A stretch of DNA of 64,000 nucleotides from Gnetum montanum (Eukaryota > Streptophyta > Gnetopsida > Gnetales > Gnetaceae), in NCBI GenBank assembly GCA_015680685.1, contig MNCI01022611.1, positions 249,112-313,111 of the forward strand, read 5' to 3'. Below, piece by piece: positions 10,050-22,094 of the stretch. The notes under the pieces are model-generated. The model saw only the letters and a list, made by a program, of their open reading frames with translations, made no database searches and was not told where the DNA came from. Position numbers and translations under genes: made by a program. Numbering within the stretch: the stretch's first letter is position 1; every line of letters begins with the position of its first letter.

Positions 10050-11565
10050 AAGGATCTATTAGACAACTAGTACATTCATATCATGAAGAACAAAAACTAA
10101 CTCAACAAAGTGGCTAACCACCACAGTATGCATCAAAAACAAATCATACAAATTATGAGTCATAATATTGTATTTTTGCCTCAAATGATTAGTTACATGA
10201 CAACTAAGAAGAACATTTTGCTCATCCTCAAGGGCTTCAGATCCACATAATTGACATTTGCACTTTTCCCTTGGCATATGAATCTATCTTCTACTTTCAA
10301 TCCTTAGATGATGTGAACTCAAATGGGCCTTGCTAATAAAACTATGAGCTCGAATTGGGATATCAATCGTAAGATATTGGATTGGGAAATCTAAAGAATT
10401 ACCTCTAATATTCTCCAAGTAGAAGTTTTTCTTTCCTTCAACATTTGACCACAACCTTGCTAATACTTTATGTTTTTCTAACTTCCAAAGTTGTTTAGGA
10501 TTATTTGGCATTACCTACATTGAGATATTCTAAGTTTTGAGCCATTGTATCCTCTGAAAATACCAACCTTGTTCTCTTGTACTTGCAAGGACTTTTTAAG
10601 AGAACTTTGGTACCTATGATTCTGAGAGTTTTTAAGTATAAGCAATAAATTGAGAGAGAGCTTCAGCTTCTAGGCGAAGCAAATCACACTCCAAAAGTAA
10701 CATGGAATAAGGTATCTAAGCTTTTACTTGTAATTCATCTTATAACAAAATCTTTTGTACCCTTTCAATAGTGTGCTAGTTTTTTACACTAAGACCTTGT
10801 CTCCACACTGCACAACCATACAATACAGATGGATAAATGATAGATTGGAAGATTTGTTTTCTAACTTGCCAAGCCTAGATGCCTAATGCCTTGCATTTAT
10901 TTTTAATTACATAGACAACTTTAATTCCTCCTGCTATTCTTTCTCTGATACATTTATCCCATCTATGGGTATTTCTACAATGAAGCCCCAAGTATCTAAA
11001 GGAGTTCACAATTTCTATTTTGGTAGATCCCAAACTAAAACTAAAGTTTACATTTCTGGTACCCCATATTATCGTTTTTGTTTTTTCCACATTGACCTTT
11101 AAACTCGATGAAAGACAAAAGCTTTCTAACACTTGCATCATATTATGCATACTTGATTCAGAAGTAGAACTTAATGCAGCATCATGTGCATAAAGAAGTG
11201 GTTGTATTGCTTGAGATCCTAGTTTGATAATCTGCTATTGATCACCTTTACATAACTAATATTGTAATTCATCAATAAAGAGACTGAAGAGAGTTGAAGA
11301 TAACGGATAGCCTTGCTTCACTCCAATTTTTCTTTGAAACTAAAATTTATCCTTTGATCTACTATTCTCAACCTCAATTATGACTTCCTCATACAACTTT
11401 GGAGTTCTTGCTATTAACTATGTAGAAATGCCTATATAATTAAGTTGCTCCTATAACTTTGTATGGATCACTGAATCATATGCTTTTGCAAAATCAACAA
11501 AGCATTTTACTTTCTTGTTCTTTACTTTAATGCATTTCATTAAGCAATTTATTTTCAACAATTAA
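10050..11565 (-). pseudogene. LINE (non-LTR retrotransposon) reverse transcriptase, 5'-truncated
   Basis: Read on the minus strand from about 11560: CFVDFAKAYDSVIH (catalytic Asp motif), then GVKQGYPLSSTLFSLFIDEL, then LLYAHDAALSS in place of the YADD box (third residue changed to His), then SFRYLGLHCRN (10875-11150). After several broken frames there is a C-terminal zinc-binding tail with C-x-C-x2-C ... C spacing (10059-10277), as in plant zf-RVT domains. The N-terminal endonuclease is absent: the fragment stops at about 11565, where LTR sequence of element 2 begins. The 5' truncation is typical of LINE insertion. Stops make it inactive. Confidence 0.82.
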
Positions 11566-11990
11566 TGAACACAAGCACGACCACTTCGAGCATTCATATA
11601 GTACTTGGTAACCCAGCAATGCTTAACGTTTGGTAGTCTAATAGTGCCATATGTGTTCAGGATGTGTTCAAGAAAGTGGGGTGGTTACTTGTGTTAGGCT
11701 AGATAGACAATAGACATTAGTTTTCAATCTACTCTACCCTTATTCATGTTGTAGGCGATTACATCTATAAAATATAAAACGACAAAAATTCATATACCTC
11801 AATTACACTTAAACCATACCCTTGAGCCTCATAAGTGTAGTTGGGAAGACAATGAATGTTCTCAATGTTGTTTCACTTCCTAAAGAAACTAGTGTACGAG
11901 ATAGATATAGGTCCACAGAATTCGACTGAATCACACATAATGCCTTAGTGATCCATATGGTTGGGTGTAGGGGTACCTTGCCGCTCATCA
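11565..11990 (+). repeat. 5' LTR of element 2, truncated at its 5' side
   Basis: The end GGGTGTAGGGGTACCTTGCCGC-TCATCA-type terminus at 11990 is the reverse complement of the start of the minus-strand LTRs. The stretch CACTTCGAGCATTC...TACTTGGTAACCCA at 11580-11620 matches the reverse complement of the LTR of element 1. The first half of the LTR is missing, replaced by the LINE. Confidence 0.7.
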
Positions 11991-12009
11991 TTGGCGTTGT
12001 TGCCAGGGA
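11991..12009 (+). other. Primer binding site of element 2
   Basis: TTGGCGTTGTTGCCAGGGA immediately after the LTR end at 11990. It is the tRNA-Asp-type plant gypsy primer site with C-to-T and G-to-A changes, the best preserved of this type in the window. Confidence 0.85.
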
Positions 12010-12150
12010 GCCTTTTGTTTTTTTGTGTGCTATCTAGGATCTAGTAAAAGTATTTAAATCCTTGGAATGAACCTGAGAGTCATATCTTATTTTAGAATTA
12101 CTACAACAAATTCTTAAAGCATGCTATGATTTTTATTTTGCTAATCAACA

Positions 12151-14560
12151 ATGTCTTCTTCTCACAGAAGTGCTTCTCTGCCCAAGCCTGATAATGTTTG
12201 TTCATCAAAGCCTCAACAGTACTGAATTACAATACTCATCTTGATGAGTATGTGCCAAACTTCACCTTCATCCTACACTAGGATGAACAGCTATGGTGGC
12301 ATGACATGGAGGGCAACATTGTGTTGTTACTTGATCATGGTGATCCTATAATGCTTTATCAAATGCTTGCACAATGTGATTTTCAAGATCGCCATGGGGA
12401 ATATATCACAGACGATGTTGACGTCAAGGATTATTAGCCCACCGAAGGACAACGCTTGCAAGATTGGTAGCTAGAGTAGTGCTATAAACTTTTGAAGGGA
12501 AAAGGACTTAACGCTTCTCTATTCCTGTTGTACCAACAAGCTAGTGGGGAACCCTTCTTTTGGGATCTTCCACTCAATGACAGTCCTCTCTTTAACTTCG
12601 ATGATGAAGGTCATAATCAAAATTTGCACTCCACAGTTCACAATCCTAATTTTGGTAACAAGGGATCCAATGACAAAGCAAGATCCAGAGGGACAAGTTA
12701 AGATAGGGATGCAGGTAAGAAGCAAGATCATGACCATTGTCACGATCACCAAAGAGGCTATAGCAAGCACTGTGATGGTGTTGGTTCTCCTTCCTCTTTC
12801 CCTTCATCATCATCATCATCATCTTCTGGCTTTGACTGTGATGGCAAAAGACAAGCTTGTGATGGAGGCAATTGAAATGAGTGCAATGATTGACGAGACC
12901 ACAATAATCAAGGGGATCGTCAAGATAGGAAAGACCAAGGACATAGACATTCAAGAGAGGCACATCGCCATGAATGAAGGGGTAGTAGAGGGCATCATAG
13001 GCACCATGATCAAGGCCTTGATGAGCCTCTATTTACTACCTGAAGTATGCTTAACATCATAGAGGTAGTTAGAATTCCAACAAGGCATGTGAAAGACAGT
13101 TGGATCAAATGGTTAGACATGAATAATATTCCTCGATTTGAAGGAGGATATAACTCTGATTCGTAGAATCATCTTCAAGCTTTCCAAGATGCATGTGCCT
13201 TGCAAAACATAGAGAGCAAATGGTAGAAACTGAAGTTGTTTCCCAAGACACTCATCAAAGAAACAAAGAATTGGTACTTGTCCTTAGAACTGAAATCTAT
13301 TAGATGATGGAGTACCTTGCTTGAGATGTTCAATGATAAGTATCAAATGTAAACCTGGGTGTCCAACTTAAGGAAGCAAATTCAAGGGTAGAAACAAGGA
13401 GCACACGAACCCTTGGATGCTACCATTGGCTGATACTATGCCTTGATGCATAAATGCCTTGGCCATGGTTATTCTCAATTATCTCAACTCCACTACATTG
13501 TAGATGGGCTTCATAATGAAACGAGGAAAACCCTTAGTGTCTATGCCCAAGGGCAATTGTTAGAACTAACTGTTTGTTAGGTATAAAGGTTAAAAGAGCA
13601 AGTAGCTAAAGAGGAGGATGAACTAAGAAAAAGAGAAAGTGTAGAGGAGTACAACCGTGATCCTTCCATTTGCAAGAGAGAGGTTCGATTTTGTGATAGC
13701 GAGGATAATTCGTATTTGATGAGGGGATGCATAAAAAAGCCTTGCCACTTTAACAATCCCAATCTGAACTTACAGCCAAGGTTGATCAGTTAACAGACTC
13801 CATGGATAGCATATTTCAAGCTGTCCTCAAAATTTCTAAAGAGTCTTAAGAACAAGGTAGCAATCATGAGCGTAGGAGGCATAAAGAAGTTGAACATGCA
13901 TATTACAAAGGTAAGGGTAAAATTGTTGCAATAGAAGAGGTTGCAAACAGTGAATCAGATGATGATCATGGATGTGATGTCTGCCAATATGAACATCCCA
14001 ATGGATGTTGCCCTATTGTGTCACATCTTCAGGAGTCTAGGGTGTATGCCTTACATCCATGACTTACATAAAGGTAAACATCCAGAAGGTTACCTTATCC
14101 TTAAGGTAATCTTAGGCAGTTCCGCCAACAAAAACTGTATTATCCAAGCAGAGCTCCATCACAATTGTATAAATAATACCAAAAATGGCAGCAACCACAA
14201 TCATGGGCATTTACACCACCAAGGCAACAATACCCTTACTAGCAGCCTGATCCATATGGTTATCATGTTCAACAACCCATGTCTCCACGTGACTCTTCCA
14301 ATCATGTTTCTCAGTTACAACCTTACTACCATCCTTATGATTATTATCAAACTCCATCTCTGTAAGAAATAAGGTACACTGCCTCCTATCCTTATCCTCC
14401 TCCTATCCCTGCACACACTCCTCATTCAATGGCACAACTACCACTTGCTTCACCAATGCAAGGTGAATTGCCTGCTCAACCACAACAACATAATGCTACG
14501 AGGGATGTTAATTTGCAACGCAATCATCAATCAAAGGGGTTGAATGCCTAATCAAAGAAA
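12151..14560 (+). pseudogene. gag of element 2
   Basis: The ATG at 12151 follows the primer site by about 140 bases. The N-terminal part matches element 1: HLDEYVPNFTFILH, then DEQLWWHDMEGNIVLL across a stop. A low-complexity CAT/His-rich run sits at 12806-12826. Gag-core remnants (P-x-H-G-Y-S-like, DGLHNETRKTL-like) lie around 13440-13560. The C-terminal region (14380-14560) is Pro/Gln-rich. Many stops and frameshifts; non-functional. Confidence 0.65.
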
Positions 14561-14749
14561 AGACCTTTCTTTCAACCCCATAGTCCACGTAAACCTTCAC
14601 CTACACTCATGATTGACAACCTTGCTCCTACCTCTTCCTCCATATCCAATTCCTTCGGGCCTCCTTCAAACCAAACTCTACCAAGGATCCATACCGTAAT
14701 GCTTACTCACACTGTGTCTGATTGGATCCATGCAGGAAACCTTCCCAAA

Positions 14750-15200
14750 AAATTAGCTGATCCTGGAAGTACTTTAATTTATTTGTAGATTATTGAGAAT
14801 GAACCATGCAAGGCTCTCCTTGATTCAAGTTCTAGTGTTAATTTGATTTCTCATGAGATGTACACTGCCTCCTCTTAAGAAGAGCAACATCAGATTAGAA
14901 TTGGTAGACTAGTCCATTACTATTCCATTGGGACTAGTAGAAGGCATTGTGATCACTATCTATGGGTGGTGTTATCCTGTTGACTTCCTAGTAATCAAAG
15001 TGGAGAACTACAAAGGGGACTTCCCAATCATCATGGGAAGAGCATGGCTGAGCACCGTAGATGCAAGAATGGGCATCAGAGATCTTTCCTTATAAATCTC
15101 TAAAAAAATGCATTTGGAAAGATCGAGAAGAACAAAGTTCCATGCATCATGTACAACGATAGTGGGTGCAATTGTGTGCAGAAACTTTAGGTCATAAAAC
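14750..15200 (+). pseudogene. Protease domain of element 2
   Basis: The stretch LLDSSSSVNLISHEMY at about 14818-14865 corresponds to the retropepsin D-S-G-x-x-V-N active site (Gly changed to Ser). It is followed by FPIIMGRAWLSTVDARMGI at about 15020-15075, as in the proteases of elements 1 and 4. Confidence 0.7.
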
Positions 15201-15479
15201 AAGCATCTATCTCTGCATGCAAGTAGTGTGCGCTAGAAATAGAAATTCAAGGGTGTCTATATGCAACAGCCACAAAATAGGAGGGTACCCAGTGGTTAAC
15301 TGCTAATTTAGAAAGTATCACACTTTGCATGGAACTAGTTAAGAGCCTAACATGTGAATATGTCACAAGAATGGATGAACTAGATCAAGTTCATCACCAA
15401 ATTTCCAATGATACAGATGATGATACCTATTTGTGAGATTTGGAAATTCCTGAGAACTTCAAGTAATAGCCCCTTGAAC

Positions 15480-16640
15480 TGAAAACATTACTGGTTAGAA
15501 TGGAATATGTATTTTTGAAAACAAAGAAGCTAGTTATAATCAATGCAAGACTTGCTCTAGAATAGAAAGAGATGCTATTGAAGGTAGTTGAAAGATGGTC
15601 AACAACTTTTGGTTGTTCATATCCTAAACTCACAGGGATTGATCCTAGGATATGCTAGCATGACATTTACATCAACCTGGCCATGAAGCCAAAATGATAG
15701 CCATAGAGGTGGTTGAACCCTAAATTGAAGCAAATAATAAAGGAGGAAATTGAATAACTCCTCAAGGTAGGGTTCATCTATCCCATTGCGAATATCGAGT
15801 GGGTTAGTCCACTCATAAGTGTACCAAAGAAAGGTGGTAAGTGGCGAGTATGCATCATTTTCAGGCTACTGAATATGCAACATTCAAGGATCACTTTCTA
15901 TTGCCATTTGTTGACTAGGTGCTCAACACAATATTAGGGCATTGCTACTCTAACTTCCTAGATGGTTATAGTGGCTATAACCAAATCTAAATTACACTGA
16001 AGAACCAAGCAAAGACAACATTCAAAAATTCCTAGGGGACTTTTGCATATCATAAGATATTTTTTGGTCTATGAAATGCTTCTGCCACATTTCAATGCCT
16101 GATCCTAAGCATCTTTCAATAGTAGATTAGTAGTGATATAGAAGTCTTCATGGATGACTTCTCCACCTATGGAGCTACATTTGAGCAAGCCCTAGACTAC
16201 CTTGAGCAAGTGCTGAAATGATTTGTTGAAACTAACTTGTGGCTTAATTGGTAGAAAAGTCACCTTATTGTCCAGGAGGACATTGTACTAGGGCACAAAA
16301 TATCGCAAGTAGGAATTGAGGTGGACCTTGAAAAAATAAGGGTCATCTAAAGAATAACCCACTAGCTAGAAATAGTTAAAGATGTTTGATCATTCCTTAG
16401 ATACACTGGCTACTATGGGTGATTTATAGAGAATTTCTCTAAGATCCCAAAATTGTTGGTTGAACTAACAAAAAAGATGCTCCTTTTTTCTGGATCTTAG
16501 AATGTGAAAAAGTGTTCCAACAACTGAAAGAAAGGCTTGTGGAAACTCCAATTCTACAAGTACCTAATTGGTCCAGACCATTTCACATCATGATGGATGC
16601 ATCAAATTATGCTTTGGGAGCTATGCTGATGTAGTTAGAT
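15480..16640 (+). pseudogene. Reverse transcriptase of element 2
   Basis: A pre-RT segment is followed by a W-S-T-T-F-G-C-S-Y-P-like start (15600), LLKVGFIYPIANIEWVSPL (about 15755), YSNFLDGYSGYNQI (about 15945), NASATFQCLILSIFQ and EVFMDDFSTYGATFEQALD (about 16140-16195), then FLRYTGYYG-like and PFHIMMDASNYALGAML (about 16580-16630). All landmarks of gypsy RT are present and interrupted by stops. Confidence 0.8.
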
Positions 16641-16960
16641 GACAAGAAATATCCATACTACACCTACTGTACCAGTTGAAGCATTATGGGTGCATAATTG
16701 AACTACACCACTATCAAAAAAATAATTGATGGAGGTGGTGTTTGCTCTAGAGAAGTTCAAGCACTATGTGCTTGGATACAAGGTGGTTGTGCATACAGAT
16801 CACAGTGCTATTCACTTCCTAATGAACAAGCCAACGGTGAGCCCGTGTGTCATACAGTGGCTGGTGATCTTACAGGAGTTTGATCTTACAACGTTAGATT
16901 GAAAGGGCACTGAGAATGTGGTTGCTGATCATTTGTCTTGGTTGTGATGGAATGATAAAG
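16641..16960 (+). pseudogene. RNase H domain of element 2
   Basis: After the RT there is a Y-x-x-Y-C-T-x-x-SI-like strand. A frameshifted block follows with YKVVVHTDHSAIHFLMNKP (about 16770-16830), the expected RNase H T-D-H motif. A V-V-A-D-H-L-S tail is at about 16920. Frames change several times. Confidence 0.7.
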
Positions 16961-17145
16961 AGGAAGAAGGTCCATTATCTGATACATTTTCTAGTGAACT
17001 CCTCTTTGCTGAAGTAATAATTGAACAAATGTCCAATGAGCCAAAATGATATGATAACATTCTCACCTATCTTCTCACTTAGGAGATGCCATAAGGGTTG
17101 GACCATTGAAGGAAACAACAATTTTTTCACCAGGTAAAGCACTTT

Positions 17146-17805
17146 ATGGAGATCAACAGACACCTCTACAAGGTGTGCATTAATGTCCTAGTTCATTGGT
17201 GTGTCCCTTATGCTGATCAATTGTGCATGCTCCAAGATGCTCATGAAGGTCCTTATAAAGGACACTATGCTAGAAGATGCATGACCATTAAAATCCTAAT
17301 GGCAGAGTACTATTGGCCAACGCTCTTCAGGGATGATCACCATTTTGTCTGCTCTTGTGAATAATGCCAATGGGATGATGTTATAACTACTCAAATGGAG
17401 GGACCTCAACAATGGATTCAACCATTATAACCATTGGACATTTGGAGCATTGATTTCATGTGTCCCATCACATCCATGTCAAATGGAAAGGCATACATCA
17501 TAGTCACTATTGACTATTGTATGAAATGGGCAGAAGCAGTAGTCATCATCAACTATACATCTTCTATTGCTACTTGGTTTATACAAAAAAATGTTGTAAA
17601 TAGGTTTGGTATGTCACATGCATTAATTTCTAACAATGGAACTCATTTTACAGGCACTACTTTTTGGAAGCTTATGTAATGCTTGGGGGTTGAACACAAA
17701 CTCACAACACCTTACCATCCCCAAGCTAATAGTCAAGCTGAGGTTACTAATAGAAAAATCACAAGGATATTGACAAGAACTATTAGCATGAGAAAGATTT
17801 GGCTT
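17146..17805 (+). pseudogene. Integrase of element 2, C-terminus replaced
   Basis: The zinc-binding HHCC region reads QDAHEGPYKGHYA, AEYYWPTLFRDDH, CSCEQCQ (17230-17370). The catalytic core reads LDIWSIDFMCPI (first Asp), ALISNNGTHF (second Asp changed to Asn) and QANSQAEVTNRKI with the Glu (17690-17760). Similarity stops abruptly near 17805, after ISMRK, where the sequence turns into LTR-element 3'-end DNA. Confidence 0.82.
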
Positions 17806-18720
17806 TGTGGGGGCTTAGTGTTATCCCAAGTGTATAGCCAACTTGAGGACAAGTTTAAATTCTTAAGGGTGAAAGAGATGATGAGGACATCACCCAGTCC
17901 ATGTCTAATCCTCAATATGTTTGTGTATAGATGTTTGTGTGTTGTTGTGTTTTTCTTTCAGTGTTGTTTTGTTGATGATGATCTCATGGTATTTTGGCAT
18001 GTTTGGGAGTGTTGTGGGATTATTTTAATAAGTTTGGGATGTTCCAGGGGCTATGGGGACCTTTTTTAAAGGTGTCTAGAGGTTCTAGGCCTTAAAGAAA
18101 GCATCTTTAATTTTGGCCCTAGTATGATAGACTTCTATCCTAACAATTAGATGTCTAATTTGCATATTAGACATCTACACACTCTCAAGATGTCTAAGCC
18201 AGTACATCTAACATGATTTTAAGACACCTACTCTAATATCTCTACACTTGGGATAGACATCTACTCTCCTAGACATCTTGCATGGATTTTAATAGACATC
18301 AAATTAAATGATAAATTGGAGGAAAGATGAAGAGACAAGGGTGAAGGATATAAATAAACCTCTTAGGCCTTCAATTTGATCAAGAGAGTCTAGAGAGAAG
18401 AGAGATAGTCTAAAGAGAGAGAGGTAAGTTGATAGAAGAGTAGAGAGAGCTAGAGTCTTGACAAGGTGCCTTGATCATCATCCATATGAGTGTGTGTTTT
18501 CTTTGATTAAGTGTGTGAGAGTTTGATTGAATCTGTTGTCTATCCTTGGGAATTTGTGCTTCCTTGCAACTATAATTTCTTCATTTGAGCAATAATAAAG
18601 CTTTCATTTTCTTTTCTTGTTCATTTTTTTGTGACATTAAGAGAGCTTAGATTGTAGAATCTATGGGAGTTCCTCATCAGCCTCAATCCATTTTTATATA
18701 TATCTACACAAAAAAAATTT
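17805..18720 (+). repeat. LTR-like insertion or 3' end of a different LTR element
   Basis: After the break in the integrase comes a CTTGAGGACAAG-type phrase, of a kind found near the 3' end of plant gypsy polyproteins, and a purine-rich AGGGGCTATGGGGACC at about 18046. Then a U3-like segment with many TAGACATCTA palindromes (18118-18300), a TATA box (ATATAAATAA, 18348-18357) and AATAAA (18594-18599). The LTR borders and target-site duplication were not resolved. Confidence 0.5.
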
Positions 18721-19299
18721 GTAATGTATTCAATGTTTTCATGAGTCGAAATTTATAACCACTCGAATAAATTTTGTAATGCAACACTTGAGTCAGTCAT
18801 TCAATCAAAGTTAGTCCAATTCCTTTCCCATTTTTGTAAATAACTCAATCCCAATTTTGTTAACTCAAGGACAAGTTTTTAGTCAGTCGTGCAAATATGA
18901 TAAATCTTGATTTTGGTAGGTTGTATGCAACAATATTGACATAAGTATATTAAATGCCTATATAAATACATGTATCTACCTCATTTATGGTACCATTTGA
19001 TTAATAGCTTAGCCAAACTCTTACAGTTTCTTCTCATAAAAGTTAAAATTTATCATTGAGTGTTCATAGCATAAACTAAGTGGATTGTACAATGTATTAT
19101 TCGAGTTATCGTATATCTAAATACATTATCATTGTGATAATGAGACCGAGATCCATTTTCCTTTATTGAAGCACTTGACATTAGCTTAATATTTTTTTAA
19201 TTGCAATTTAGCTTTAAGTATTCTTTTAATTCTAAGTAGCTAGCTAATGCCTTTACTTTCATTACACTTAATTACATTGTATGAGAATAACCATCTCCA

Positions 19300-19717
19300 A
19301 GCATAAACTTGTTAGTGGTTGGTAATCCTAACAATGCACCATTTGGTATGCCCAATAATGGGTACTTGATAACCCAACAACATTAACGTATGTTCAAAAT
19401 GTGTATGGTAAATTGGAAACGGATGCTCCATGCATAGGCTAAGCTAGATTTATTCTTTACACTTAGGTTAGGTAATTTAGAATTTTAATATTTTAATAAT
19501 TTTTTCACTATAGCATTAACAACATCATTATCATATGCCTTGATCACACTTACAATATGAACTAACCCCACACATGATTGGGAAGACAGCAACAAGTGAT
19601 CCATCACCTAACTATCCAAACGATTATCCTAGTCCTAGTCCATAGAATTCAACCAAATTGCACGTAAACACTTGTGATCTATATGATTGGACATAGGGTC
19701 TATTCTACTACTCATCA
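19300..19717 (+). repeat. 3' LTR of element 2 (visible part)
   Basis: GTACTTGATAACCCAACAA (19351 on) matches GTACTTGGTAACCCAGCAA in the 5' LTR. The tail from CATAGAATTCAACC to the terminal CTCATCA at 19717 matches 11910-11990. The two LTRs are strongly diverged, so this is an old insertion. The left end probably lies between 18720 and 19300 but is not visible. Confidence 0.55.
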
Positions 19718-22094
19718 CTAGCTCACATATCAACAATGGGTAGTTACAACAAAGAGGTTTGTTTATCTTTTATGACCAAGAAAAATGTTGTTACTACCTT
19801 ACACTAGTATTCCTAGGTGAGTGTTCACATGTAGAAATCAACCAATATTCCCTCCATTTTAAAGTATCCCAAATTTGACAAATAAAGTTTGAAAGTGGGG
19901 CATTAATTCTTGGCAAACAAATTTGAGTAGAGGTGGGGATTTGAAATTATACTCATCAACATAATTCATGGAAGTGAGGATTTTCCAATGTTTTCCTTTA
20001 GCCTAAGGCATTTCAATATGTCATTTCGATAAATGTGTTTGTTGAAACATGTGGAAAAGTACCAACTAGTTATTTTAAATAAACTTTATTTTTGTTTCCT
20101 TTTCACATGCATACAAACTCTAGAAAGACCTTACAAATTAGAAAACTTCATAACTTAAAAGTGATACCAAGTTCTCTTGCCTGTGCATACTTTGAATGAA
20201 GTAAAAAATGAAAAGTAGTGTTAGGTGAGCCAAAATATAATAGTTTCCAACCCATTTTTCTTTACTCTTCAACAAAGTAAAGAGTCTCTAAACTCGAACA
20301 ATCATCATTAAAGAACCAGAATTCTAAGTTTAAGTTAAACAAAATAAGTGAAGCATATGAGCTCAACTTTAAAATGAAACAAAGAAATAAATAAAAGCTG
20401 AAATGTACCAAGCTCAACCATCATGATGGTTAACATGATGCCAAACATTTGAAATTTTCATGTTTTTACATTGAGAGAAACATAGGTTTAAACAAAGAAC
20501 CATTTAACAATGAGTTGGGACATTGAAACTCTCTTGAAAACCCCTCAAAAACTAACCACAAAAATGCTCAACAAAGTAAAACGTGTGCACATCCATATAT
20601 ATCGCTTCTTTTTTATTTTCAAATAAGTAGTCAATGAACCTTTAGCCATCCAAGTGTTACACACCAAATCCCTCCAATCCTCCAAGATCTTAGCCCACAC
20701 AAGAATACCAACTTAAGATAAAATGATATGGGGCATTCTTGAATAATGATTACAAAAACATGAAATATCAAGTGCACATGACAAAGAATGTGCTAATTCA
20801 TAATCCCAATACCTCTATACCAAAATCACATTCATGACTTAAAAAGATCCCATGCATAATTCACAACTCATAAGAAATCCCACATGCCCACATGAAATAA
20901 TTCACTTATCCAAGCCAAGATAACACCTATCAATAGTTTAATGCAACAATGGTTTGGAGTACACACCACTATGAATGGAGTGATTAGTTTAAAAAACACA
21001 TTTCAAGCTTGAATTCTGATCCAACCAACAACTTTAAGGATAAGGTTAGATTGTTTTCCTATGAATAGCCTTAAGAATCAAATCACAACAAGCCCAAGGT
21101 GAAACTAAAAGCCCAAAGGACAATCAAAGTGATCCTCTAGAACCAACCCCAATAGTCTTCAAAATTATGTTGTACATTTCTAAATATGGTAACGGTTCTT
21201 GATATTACTGATAGTATGCCAGTAAAATTAAAAATACACAATCTTCAAACATTTCAATTAAAAAAATTTAATTTAAAACCTTAAAAGCAAAAATTAAAAT
21301 CACCAAAACCTCTTATTAACCTTTAGAAATCAGTGCAACAATTACCACACTATAGCAAATCAATGTAGCAATTATGAAACAAAAATTTTTACTGTCCACC
21401 TCTTAGATATCAAATCAATTTCAGAACTCCTTCAAGAAACTTTGATTTAATTTATAAGTGCATGCTGCCAGGTGAAATTGGTGGTATAACCAAAGGTTAC
21501 TATGCTACTCTTAGCACTAAGCGAACACCACATATGTTAATGCACATATAATTATCCACTTTGTTACAACAAAGTGATAGTGCCACCTTAAAGGTAGAGG
21601 CAAGACAGCAGGCTCACTTTGTGTTAAACATGTTTACACTCCTTATCGTCCCTTTGTTTGAACTTAAAATTTTATTTGTTTTATTTTATAGGGGATAATT
21701 CAATTCCAAATATTAAAAACCTTAACAAAACCGGCCAAAAAATTATTTTCATAACAATTTAAACGTGATCGCAATTATGCATCTTCTCAACAAACACATT
21801 ATAGGAAAAGAAACCAACTGACCAGGCCCAGCGGATGAATTATGTTACATAAAACAATCATGCAGATATATACCACATGGATACACATTTATCTTGAACT
21901 GCCTTTGAAAAAAGGCTCTGCTAATATGGATATATGAACTCAAGTGCCCGATGACATGTTTAAAATGCCATATAGATAGGGATAAAAAGAATACTAAAAA
22001 GAATTGAAGGGCAAGATTATCACCAAAGATCCATGCTGGAAGGAAAATATTCATTTCCATCCATGCATTAAAGAATAAAACAGTTCCACCCATT
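19718..22094. other. Intergenic AT-rich region
   Basis: No ORF with a recognisable domain, no LTR end and no clear tandem repeat was found. The last few hundred bases may include the 3' UTR of the minus-strand glycosyltransferase gene that ends at 22095. Confidence 0.5.

Larger units (their letters stand above)
11565..19717 (+). mobile_element. Element 2: decayed Athila/Tat-like LTR retrotransposon
   Basis: On the plus strand: partial 5' LTR (about 11565-11990), primer binding site, gag, protease, RT, RNase H, integrase, then foreign LTR-like DNA (from about 17805), then a diverged 3' LTR ending at 19717. The proteins resemble element 1 block by block but contain many stops. The 5' LTR lacks its U3 part where the LINE abuts. 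The 3' LTR left edge could not be located. Confidence 0.75.

Noticed and set aside
12806-12830. Poly-His (CAT repeat) run as a metal-binding domain
   Set aside because: It is low-complexity sequence inside a broken gag; the reading frame is interrupted nearby.
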